Positions 1 to 6,001 of a stretch of DNA of 11,611 nt are shown here, in pieces (position 1 is the stretch's first letter; every line of letters starts with the position of its first letter). The stretch is from an uncultured Porphyromonadaceae bacterium (GTDB taxonomy: Bacteria; Bacteroidota; Bacteroidia; Bacteroidales; Muribaculaceae), in the NCBI GenBank assembly GCA_946183895.1, contig CAMHDX010000006.1, forward strand, positions 1 through 11,611. Direction: 5' to 3'. Made by a program: the position numbers and the translations under genes. Below the pieces are notes generated by a model, which was not told the origin of the DNA, searched no databases, and saw only the letters and a program-made list of their open reading frames with translations.

Positions 1-953
1 CGGCTGTCCAGCAACGCCATCGGGTGGGTGATCTGGTTGGCGAGCGCAAAGCCGTCCCACGTGCCGTCTGCCTTGCGGTTGGGGCTATAGGTGGGGTTAA
101 ACGCCTGTGCCGAGTAGAACATCTTTTGGGGATCGAACACGGCGGTTTGTTGCTTCTCCACGTTGCTGAACATGCCCACATCGATGCGCAACAGGTCGCC
201 GAACATCTTCTGGTACATGCTCATGTTGCCGGTGAAGTTGCGCACCCTGTCGTGCTTGATGATGCCCTCGTGGTCAATATAAGCCAGCGCGACGCGGTAG
301 CCGCCGCTGTTGCTGCCGCCCGAGAACGCCAGGTGATGGTCGTGCAGGAAGCCGGTCTGCTCGATTTGGCGCTGCCAGTTGGTGTTGTATCCGCGGTCGA
401 CCGGCACGAGCGAGGCTGCCGACACAGCCGCGCAATATCCGGCGGCGTCGAGCATCTTGAGGTTGTTGCTCACGCTGGAGAAGCCCACGCTGCCGTTGTA
501 GGTGATGGTGGCGCGGCCGGCACTGCCTTTCTTGGTCGTCACCTCAATCACACCGCTGGCACCGCGCGAGCCGTACTGGGCGGTCTGCCCGGCGTCCTTG
601 AGCACATTGAAGCTCTCAATGTCGGTGGGATTGATTGACTGCAGTGTCGACAGGTCGCCGAACACGCCGTCAATGATGATCAACGGGTCGTTGCCGCCGG
701 TGAGCGACGTGGTGCCGCGCAGGCGCACCGCGCTCATGGCGGCGACACCATTGCCCGACCGCTGCACGGTCATACCTGCCACCCTACCGTTAATTGCCTC
801 GATGGGGTTGGTCACTTGCTTGTCGTTAATCTTGTCGCTGACCCTCACGCGGTCGCCGTCGGGCACGGCGAGGCTGAGGGTGTCGCTCTGGGCGAGTGCG
901 CGGGGAACAAACAGCGCACAAGCCATTACGAGAGTTAACAGCTTGGTTTTCAT
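1..953 (-). CDS. SusC/RagA-like TonB-dependent outer-membrane receptor, N-terminal part
   Basis: 317 residues are visible and the gene continues past the left edge. A Sec signal peptide (about residues 1-21, ending ALA/Q) is followed by about 25 residues and then directly by a TonB plug domain (about 45-143). Plug motifs typical of SusC are present: NPIEAINGRVAGMTV near 49-63, VRLRG at 76-80, PLIIIDGV at 90-97, and YGSRGASGVIEVTTKKG at 127-143. The first beta-barrel strands follow. Such receptors import glycans or other large ligands across the outer membrane using TonB energy, normally with a SusD lipoprotein; any SusD gene would lie outside the window. The protein lacks the carboxypeptidase-regulatory-like domain and the VVVGYG-type linker that usually precede the plug in this family. 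The ATG at 953 was chosen because it gives the signal peptide. It lies 12 nt after the stop of the Smr-domain gene, so the two may be co-transcribed. The substrate cannot be predicted. Confidence 0.93.
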   Translation of the reverse strand, partial: MKTKLLTLVMACALFVPRALAQSDTLSLAVPDGDRVRVSDKINDKQVTNPIEAINGRVAGMTVQRSGNGVAAMSAVRLRGTTSLTGGNDPLIIIDGVFGDLSTLQSINPTDIESFNVLKDAGQTAQYGSRGASGVIEVTTKKGSAGRATITYNGSVGFSSVSNNLKMLDAAGYCAAVSAASLVPVDRGYNTNWQRQIEQTGFLHDHHLAFSGGSNSGGYRVALAYIDHEGIIKHDRVRNFTGNMSMYQKMFGDLLRIDVGMFSNVEKQQTAVFDPQKMFYSAQAFNPTYSPNRKADGTWDGFALANQITHPMALLDS

Positions 954-965
954 GGATATGTTGTA

Positions 966-2033
966 TTAGCGTTGATGTATCGTGATTTGGGTCGCGCCGA
1001 AGCCGTATTCCTGGAAACTGGCATCTTGCACCTCACAGTGGCTGTAGTGGCGCTTGACCTCCTCGAGGATGGCGCGCCGCAGCACGCCCTCGCCCTTGCC
1101 GTGGATGAACACGATGCGGCGGCCGGGCTCGCCCAGGTAGTCGCGCATGGTCTCGTTGAACTTGTCCAACTGGTAGTTGAGGATGTCGCCATTGGACATG
1201 CCGGCTGTCGAGTCGAGCAGCTCGTGGATGTGCAGGTCCACGACAACGGGCTCGCTTTGGGCGGGTTTGCGCTTGCGGTGCCGCGGCGACGTGCTCGCGC
1301 TGTGCTTGTTCTCGCCGTTGAGCACGGCTTGCAACTCGCCGCTGTCGATGGTGTATTTGCTCTCGGGACGGTCATTACGGGTGATGTCAACGGCGATGAC
1401 CGGCACGTCGTAGTAGCGATGCTCTTGGAAGCAATGCAACTTCACGAACTTGTTGACATTAAGCCGTTTCTCGACCAACGCGGGATTCTTGAGCTCAAAC
1501 TCCTTGCCCTGCTTGAAGGCGATGTACTGCACCGCGATGTGGGTCATGTCGTTGAGGTCGGCGTGTCCCACCTCGCCCAGGTCAACCTGTATATTAGGCT
1601 CCACGATGCCGTGCCAGCGCGTGGTCCACGTGGGGTAATCGTCGCCGCGCGTGAGGTAGGTGGCGTAGAGGAAGTAGTTGCTGTCGTTGGTCAGCGAGGC
1701 GAAGAAGGTGGTCGTGTTCAGGTGCTTGAGCTCGCGCGCCTCGTAGGCGACCACGATGTTGAGCCGGTCGCCATCGGGCTCCTCGACCACGGGCAGCGGC
1801 TCGGGCTTGGGCGGCGCTGCGGGTACATCGGGCTTGACCATCGGGGTGGGGGTGATGGGCCGCTCATAGCGTGATGCGGTTACCTGACCCACCACGACCA
1901 GGTCACGCTCTAACGCCGGACGCTCAAAGCCGTTGTCGTCTTCAACGTAGATGGTGCGACCCTCGATGCGGCTGACGCGACCGCCACCCACATCGTCAAT
2001 AAATCTTACAATGTCATTAATCTTGATATTCAT
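966..2033 (-). CDS. DUF2027 and Smr domain-containing protein
   Basis: 355 residues with no signal peptide, so likely cytoplasmic. The N-terminus (about 1-50, starting MNIKINDIVRFIDDVGGG) looks like a small beta-barrel, and the middle (about 90-220) matches the DUF2027 type found in Bacteroidetes. A proline-rich linker (about 60-86) and a basic linker (about 244-262) separate the parts. The C-terminus (about 263-355) is an Smr domain: VDLHIHEL at 265-272, the HGKGEGVLRRAI loop at 311-322, and a final GATQITIH strand. Smr domains, known from MutS2 and relatives, bind or nick DNA or RNA, and some rescue collided ribosomes. A nucleic-acid role is therefore likely, but the exact substrate is unknown. 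The length is normal for Bacteroidales homologues. The gene leads a possible operon with the downstream SusC-like gene and is divergent from the MNT/HEPN pair. Confidence 0.9.
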   Translation of the reverse strand: MNIKINDIVRFIDDVGGGRVSRIEGRTIYVEDDNGFERPALERDLVVVGQVTASRYERPITPTPMVKPDVPAAPPKPEPLPVVEEPDGDRLNIVVAYEARELKHLNTTTFFASLTNDSNYFLYATYLTRGDDYPTWTTRWHGIVEPNIQVDLGEVGHADLNDMTHIAVQYIAFKQGKEFELKNPALVEKRLNVNKFVKLHCFQEHRYYDVPVIAVDITRNDRPESKYTIDSGELQAVLNGENKHSASTSPRHRKRKPAQSEPVVVDLHIHELLDSTAGMSNGDILNYQLDKFNETMRDYLGEPGRRIVFIHGKGEGVLRRAILEEVKRHYSHCEVQDASFQEYGFGATQITIHQR

Positions 2034-2100
2034 CGGTTAATCAGCTTGCTAAGTGGTTCTGTTGCCTATGGTCTCGTGTGAGAGACACTATTTCCAATAG

Positions 2101-2108
2101 CAAAAGTA
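2101..2108 (-). promoter_or_regulatory. Bacteroidetes -7 element for the DUF2027-Smr gene
   Basis: On the minus strand this reads TACTTTTG, an exact match to the Bacteroidetes TAnnTTTG box, about 68 nt upstream of the ATG at 2033. I see no convincing TTTG at the usual -33 distance. A short inverted repeat (GTCTC/GAGAC, 2071-2086) would lie just downstream of the start site, in the 5' leader. Confidence 0.5.
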
Positions 2109-2170
2109 TGAATTTTTTTTCAAATACCGGCGCTTTGAACCGAAAAATCCAGTATCAGCTTAATCAAATA

Positions 2171-2190
2171 GTACAGTAAAGTGCAGTAAA
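2171..2190. repeat. Tandem 10-bp direct repeat upstream of the MNT promoter
   Basis: Two adjacent copies, GTACAGTAAA and GTGCAGTAAA, differ at one base. They end 10 nt before the -33 element of the MNT/HEPN promoter. Helical-turn spacing next to a promoter is the layout expected for a regulator binding site, but this function is only inferred. Confidence 0.4.
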
Positions 2191-2200
2191 AAAAACAACA

Positions 2201-2233
2201 TTTGGTATATTCCGGATTATTTTCTTAACTTTG
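2201..2233 (+). promoter_or_regulatory. Bacteroidetes-type promoter of the MNT/HEPN operon
   Basis: A TTTG at 2201-2204, a 21-bp spacer and TAACTTTG at 2226-2233 match the Bacteroidetes sigma consensus (TTTG, about 19-21 bp, TAnnTTTG). The expected transcription start is near 2239-2242. This places the upstream TTG (2231) and ATG (2237) start codons before or at the start of the mRNA and supports translation from the ATG at 2258. Confidence 0.75.
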
Positions 2234-2257
2234 CAAATGAGTAATTCCGTTGTTGTC

Positions 2258-2566
2258 ATGAATAGGACAGATATCACAAAATCGATTAGCCAAGCGCTAC
2301 GTTCATTGGCAATGCCAATTGAAGTGCGTCTCTATGGTAGTGAGGCTCGAGGTGATTCTCGGCTTGACTCAGACATTGACCTGCTAATCCTCGTTGACCA
2401 ACCCGTTGTAACCGAAAGCGATGAAGACCTCATCTTTACACCATTATACCAAATAGAGTTGGAAACAGGGGTGCTTATCAATCCCATCATCATGCCCAAA
2501 CAGGAATGGGGTCGTCGCGTGAGTCCGTTTTACCTGAATGTTGAAAACGAAGGCATTAGGCTATGA
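2258..2566 (+). CDS. MNT-type nucleotidyltransferase, probable antitoxin of a HEPN/MNT pair
   Basis: 102 residues when started at the ATG at 2258. This start was chosen because the promoter's expected transcription start lies downstream of the alternative starts at 2231 (TTG) and 2237 (ATG). The protein is a minimal nucleotidyltransferase of the polymerase-beta fold. It carries the exact GSx10DxD signature: G27-S28, then D39 and D41 within SDIDLLIL, plus the usual EARGDSRLDS loop. In characterised HEPN/MNT systems (type VII toxin-antitoxin), MNT adds AMP to the HEPN ribonuclease and silences it. The stop codon overlaps the HEPN start (ATGA), which indicates translational coupling. The region is AT-richer than its flanks, consistent with horizontal acquisition. 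The assignment to the MNT family is firm; antitoxin activity is inferred from family and context. Confidence 0.9.
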   Translation: MNRTDITKSISQALRSLAMPIEVRLYGSEARGDSRLDSDIDLLILVDQPVVTESDEDLIFTPLYQIELETGVLINPIIMPKQEWGRRVSPFYLNVENEGIRL

Positions 2567-2988
2567 ATTTTCGTACACTAACCGATGAACAACGGCGCGA
2601 CATCGTGCGTTATCGCATAGAAAGTGCCCAAAAAATGCTTTTGGAGGTTGAAAGCCATCGTAAAAACGGCTTTTACGACACGGCTGTCAACCGAATGTAC
2701 TATGCGTGCTACTATGCAGCCACAGCCAAGCTGATTTCAATGGGCATAGCGGTAAAATCTCACGATGGGGTGCGCCATAGCTTGGGAAAACATGTTGTTC
2801 TGGCTGGTTATCTATCTCCAGATCTAGGTCGTTTCTATAGTCGGCTCTTCTCTAAGCGAAGTACAGGTGACTATGATGACTTTATCAATCACACTCAAAC
2901 CACGGTAGACGAATTATTACCTCAAGCCCGATTGTTCATTAATACGTTAATTGGGCAACTTGATGAGTGGTTGCATGAGCAAATTTAG
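2563..2988 (+). CDS. HEPN domain protein, probable toxin partner of MNT
   Basis: 141 residues, helical, matching the HEPN family of the PF05168 kind. The signature helix AVNRMYYACYYAATAKL (41-57) carries the typical RxYYAxxYAA pattern. It is followed by a conserved HDGV-RH-LGKH segment (67-77) and FSKRSTGDYDDF (96-107), which matches the R-x3-DY motif of this subgroup. HEPN proteins paired with MNT are usually RNA-cleaving toxins. The classic catalytic Rx4-6H motif is not visible: R99 is followed by D103 and Y104, and the nearest downstream histidine is H110. This copy may therefore use the variant motif, or may act as a nucleotide-binding partner rather than an active RNase. Its start overlaps the MNT stop by 4 nt. 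Family call is strong; toxicity is inferred. Confidence 0.88.
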   Translation: MNFRTLTDEQRRDIVRYRIESAQKMLLEVESHRKNGFYDTAVNRMYYACYYAATAKLISMGIAVKSHDGVRHSLGKHVVLAGYLSPDLGRFYSRLFSKRSTGDYDDFINHTQTTVDELLPQARLFINTLIGQLDEWLHEQI

Positions 2989-3103
2989 AAGTGCCAAGCA
3001 AAAAAGAACCATCCCTGTAGTTGAACAAAGCGGTTCTAATGGAGAAACTGTAATATATCAAGAGTTTTTAACCAATAACATTCAAGTTTATAAGTGCTTA
3101 TAA
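2975..3103 (+). CDS. Possible 42-residue protein downstream of HEPN
   Basis: An ATG at 2975 opens a frame of 42 codons that overlaps the last 14 nt of the HEPN gene in another frame and ends with TAA at 3101-3103. The predicted peptide starts with a basic stretch (MSKFRSAKQKR), followed by a mixed, mostly polar segment and a final VYKCL. There is no signal peptide or membrane segment. The stop lies inside the 20-bp inverted repeat, so the last ten or so codons are part of the stem. I do not recognise the sequence. It could be a third cistron of the MNT/HEPN operon, the remnant of a longer gene, or a chance ORF. The short length and the lack of a clear ribosome-binding site keep confidence low. 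Confidence 0.3.
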   Translation: MSKFRSAKQKRTIPVVEQSGSNGETVIYQEFLTNNIQVYKCL

Positions 3104-3121
3104 ACTTGAATGTTATATTTT
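3075..3121 (+). terminator. Perfect 20-bp inverted repeat with T-tract, terminator of the MNT/HEPN operon
   Basis: Arms at 3075-3094 and 3097-3116 are exact reverse complements separated by TG (in RNA, a 19-bp stem with a GUGC loop). On the plus strand the stem is followed by ATTTTT, as expected for an intrinsic terminator of the operon ending at 2988 or 3103. It lies between convergent genes and could also stop minus-strand transcripts, but no T-tract is seen in that direction. The stem is AT-rich and much longer than usual for a terminator, so a mobile-element or insertion scar is an alternative. Confidence 0.7.
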
Positions 3122-3133
3122 TGCCTCGGCGGG

Positions 3134-3877
3134 TTAGCGGAAGGTCCACTTGGCGGCGATGGTGGGGATGGCGTAGAAGCGGTTGTTATTGCCGTGGCGG
3201 TTGTAGACGAAGTTGTTGCTTAACTCCACCTCGGTGCCAAGCGACAGTTTGACCTTTTCCCACCCCTTGATGGCATTGAGGTTGAACCAGAACTGCGGCT
3301 CGCTGAGCGTGATGAGTTTGCCGCTGACGTTGGGGTCACGCCATACATCCAGGAAGCCGGAGAAGGTGCACAGTCCGCGGCGCCCGAAGGTCGTGCTCCA
3401 CACTGCTGTGAGCTGGAAGCTGTTGAAGCCGTCTATGCCCCAGTGGCGATTCTTGAAGTAGCGCTTGTACATCGCCTGGAAGGATAGGGTGGTGGAGTAG
3501 TTGGCGCTGTGCCAATTATACGCTCCGCCCACCAGCAGCGCGTGCTGAAAGCGCGTCGCCGTCCATGTCTCCTCATTGCTTGTCAGTCCGCCGTTGTACT
3601 CGACATGCGCCGCCCAGTGCTTGTTGCGGGTGATGTGGAACTCGCGCGAAATCTCCCAGTAGGCTCCGGCAACGCCATCGCGCTGATAGTCAATATCAAC
3701 AAACAAGAACGTGCTGCCCAGTCCGTCGGGCTGGAACATCTCGACAGTGGTTGTCACGCTGGGGCGGCTGCTCAGGTTGCCGTTGATGGTGTGGCCCAGG
3801 TCGTAGTGCAACTGCACGTTCTGAGCCGACACCGTCATCGTCGCCAGCAATGTGAATATTAGCGGTAATTTCTTCAT
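3134..3877 (-). CDS. DUF5020 family outer-membrane protein (Tsx-like channel)
   Basis: 247 residues from the ATG at 3877; an upstream in-frame TTG at 3883 would add only two residues before the signal peptide and is rejected. Signal peptide about 1-18 (MKKLPLIFTLLATMTVSA/Q). The rest consists of alternating amphipathic segments rich in aromatic residues and ends in KWTFR, a terminal strand pattern of outer-membrane beta-barrels. The opening QNVQLHYDLG and the length fit DUF5020, a Bacteroidetes family related to the nucleoside-specific channel Tsx. It probably forms a small barrel in the outer membrane that lets small solutes through. The gene starts 6 nt after the GH97 stop, so both are likely on one transcript. 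This suggests uptake of sugars released by GH97, though a nucleoside role is possible. Family call is fairly sure; substrate is unknown. Confidence 0.8.
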   Translation of the reverse strand: MKKLPLIFTLLATMTVSAQNVQLHYDLGHTINGNLSSRPSVTTTVEMFQPDGLGSTFLFVDIDYQRDGVAGAYWEISREFHITRNKHWAAHVEYNGGLTSNEETWTATRFQHALLVGGAYNWHSANYSTTLSFQAMYKRYFKNRHWGIDGFNSFQLTAVWSTTFGRRGLCTFSGFLDVWRDPNVSGKLITLSEPQFWFNLNAIKGWEKVKLSLGTEVELSNNFVYNRHGNNNRFYAIPTIAAKWTFR

Positions 3878-3883
3878 AGACAA

Positions 3884-5869
3884 TTAATTGCATTTAACGA
3901 GCCGGATGGCGGCTCCGCCGCTGCGCGCGAGGTTCAGCGTGAGCGTGTCGCCGTAGCCCACCTCTACCTGGCGGATAGCCATTGACATCGGATTGGTGAT
4001 ATAGTCTGCCCCCGGGCCGTCCTCATAGATGGTGGCGATGTATCGCGCGTCGGGCTCGAGGAAGGTGAGAAGCACGGCGAGCGTGCGCGCCTGCTCGTTA
4101 GTCAGGCTGCCTATGAACCACGAGCCGCTGCCATCGCGCGCCTCGCGGGCAATGGTGACGTATTGTCCCACCTCGCCGTTAGGCACCACGGTGCGGCGCC
4201 AAGTTGTGGGGCACGACTCGATAAAGCTCAGCGCCGGGTGGTTCTCGTAGCTCTCGATGGCGTCGGCTGCCATCTGTAGCGGACTGTAGAGCACGACAAA
4301 TTCCGCAAGTTGCTTAGCGATAGTCGATTGCGGACGCGTGCCGGGCACCACCTCGTCGCGGTAGTTGAAGATTGCCGGCGTGAAATCCATTGGGCCGGCA
4401 AGGCCGCGGGTGAAGGGCAGCGTGGCGGTGTGACTCGGCGGATTGCCGCCGTCCTCGCTCCACGCGTTGTACTCCTGACCCCGCACTCCCTCCTGGGTCA
4501 TCAGGTTGGGCAGCGTGCGCTGCAATCCGGTGGGCATCATGGGCTCGTGGTTGTCAATCATGATGTGGTGGCGCGCGGCGCACTCGAGCACCTTGCGGTA
4601 GTGACGGGCGCCGAACTGCGAGTGCTGCAACTCCTCGCCGTTGAGCATCGCGCCCACATATCCGGTCTTGACCACCTTGATGCCCAAGCGCTCGTACATC
4701 GCGAAGGCGTCCTCCATCTGCTCCTCGAGCAGGCGGCTCTTGCCCCAGGTCTCGGTGTGACCCACGATGAACACGCCTTTGCTGCGGGCGTAGCGGCTCA
4801 GCTCCTCGATGTCGTAGTCGGGATAGGGCTTGGTGAAGCTGATGGTCTCGCCCTCGCCCCAGCCATAGTTCCAGCCCTCGGCGAGTACGCCGCTAAAGCC
4901 GTGACGGGCGGCAAAGTCGATGTAGCGCTTCATGTTAGCTGTGGTGGCTCCATGCTTGGGTCCCTGCTCCCACGTGTATTTCTTCTTGTGGATGCTCCAC
5001 CAGATGCCGATGTAGCGACCGGGCTCAATCCACGACGTGTCGTCCCACGTGCACGGCTCGTTGAGGTTGAGCATCAGTCGGCTGGTAATCAGTTCGCCGG
5101 CATTGTGCGCCACGATGACGGTGCGCCAGGGTGAGAGCAACGACGCTCCCGCCTTCACCTTAGTGCCGTCTTGCCACGGAGTGAGTGTCGCTAACAAGCG
5201 CACCGCCCCGTCCTTGCCGGCGCGAGGGGTGAGGTTGAGGTCGGCATAGTCGACCAGCGCCGCCTGGTGGATGGCGAGCTTCAGGTCGGGTGCTGCCTCG
5301 ATGGTGAGCGGCGTGTGAACGGTGTCCTTGGCGCTCAGCTTGTCGCAGGTGAACAGGTTCTCGTAGTAGATGGTGCGGTTGGTGGGAATGGACCATGCCG
5401 GCACGTCGGCAGGCAGCACAAATTCGGTCATCTCGTCAGTGACAACGATGTCGGGCAACGCCTTTTGGGCGGGAATTGAGTAGCGAAATCCCAGTCCGTC
5501 GTCAAACAGGCGGAATGTCACCGTCATGTTCACTCCGCGCTTGCCGCGATAGGTCACGGCGAGCTCGTTGTAGTGATTACGTATCGTCTCATCTTCGCCC
5601 CATAGGGTGGTCCACGTGTCATCGTGGCCTGTGCGGGTGCTCTTTGTGACCTTCATGCCTGACGCCAGGTCCAGGTCGCTGAGCGTGAAGCCCAGGCGGC
5701 TGGGGGCGAGCACGACGTTGCCGTCGCGTGACAGGGTGTAGTAGGGCACGCCGTGGTCTTCGCCGGCAGTGAGGCTCAGGTGGCCGTCGGGTGAGGTTAG
5801 CGTTAGGGGAGCCGCCGCGGCTGTCAGCGCGGTGATGGCGGCGAGGATGAGCGTTTGCAATTTGTTCAT
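3884..5869 (-). CDS. GH97 family glycoside hydrolase, SusB-like inverting alpha-glucosidase
   Basis: 661 residues from the ATG at 5869, which begins a signal peptide (MNKLQTLILAAITALTAAAA); an upstream TTG extension of 15 residues is rejected. The layout is that of GH97: N-terminal beta-sandwich (about 22-270), a catalytic (beta/alpha)8 barrel (about 285-560) and a C-terminal beta domain. The three glutamates of inverting SusB enzymes are present: E373 (HTETWG), E442 (NHEPMMPTG) and E466 (RGQEYNAW). Their spacing, 69 and 24 residues, equals that of SusB E439/E508/E532. E460 matches the SusB calcium ligand E526. KTGYVG replaces the aspartate nucleophile of the retaining alpha-galactosidase branch. 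The enzyme should cleave terminal alpha-glucosyl residues of malto-oligosaccharides or related alpha-glucans in the periplasm. It is co-directional with the DUF5020 channel gene, 6 nt apart, and is separated from the upstream nuclease gene by a terminator. No clear promoter box was found at 5870-5950. Confidence 0.94.
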   Translation of the reverse strand: MNKLQTLILAAITALTAAAAPLTLTSPDGHLSLTAGEDHGVPYYTLSRDGNVVLAPSRLGFTLSDLDLASGMKVTKSTRTGHDDTWTTLWGEDETIRNHYNELAVTYRGKRGVNMTVTFRLFDDGLGFRYSIPAQKALPDIVVTDEMTEFVLPADVPAWSIPTNRTIYYENLFTCDKLSAKDTVHTPLTIEAAPDLKLAIHQAALVDYADLNLTPRAGKDGAVRLLATLTPWQDGTKVKAGASLLSPWRTVIVAHNAGELITSRLMLNLNEPCTWDDTSWIEPGRYIGIWWSIHKKKYTWEQGPKHGATTANMKRYIDFAARHGFSGVLAEGWNYGWGEGETISFTKPYPDYDIEELSRYARSKGVFIVGHTETWGKSRLLEEQMEDAFAMYERLGIKVVKTGYVGAMLNGEELQHSQFGARHYRKVLECAARHHIMIDNHEPMMPTGLQRTLPNLMTQEGVRGQEYNAWSEDGGNPPSHTATLPFTRGLAGPMDFTPAIFNYRDEVVPGTRPQSTIAKQLAEFVVLYSPLQMAADAIESYENHPALSFIESCPTTWRRTVVPNGEVGQYVTIAREARDGSGSWFIGSLTNEQARTLAVLLTFLEPDARYIATIYEDGPGADYITNPMSMAIRQVEVGYGDTLTLNLARSGGAAIRLVKCN

Positions 5870-5949
5870 GTTCAATAGATTGTATGCTTGGTTATGGTTT
5901 GATTTCGGCGACAATGCCGCCGGGCACTTGGCGGGCAGTTGCTCTATGT

Positions 5950-5988
5950 TAAAAGCAAGGCGGGCAGGTGCCCGGTGGCGCCTGCCCG
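5950..5988 (-). terminator. Rho-independent terminator after the nuclease gene
   Basis: Arms CGGGCAGG (5961-5968) and CCTGCCCG (5981-5988) form an 8-bp GC stem. After one mismatch three further G-C pairs close a 4-nt loop. On the minus strand the stem is followed within a few bases by TTTT (5951-5954). It lies 13 nt after the nuclease stop and upstream of GH97, dividing the two transcription units. Confidence 0.75.
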
Positions 5989-6001
5989 TCGTGCCGGTGG
6001 T

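Noticed and set aside
24..638. 204-codon plus-strand frame at the left end
   Set aside because: It is antisense to the SusC plug and barrel region, which is clearly coding.
4310..5134. 274-codon plus-strand frame opposite GH97
   Set aside because: The minus strand carries the GH97 catalytic residues in this stretch, so the plus frame is a shadow.
5870..5914. N-terminal extension of GH97 by 15 residues from a TTG
   Set aside because: It would place a polar stretch before the signal peptide; the ATG at 5869 gives a standard signal peptide.
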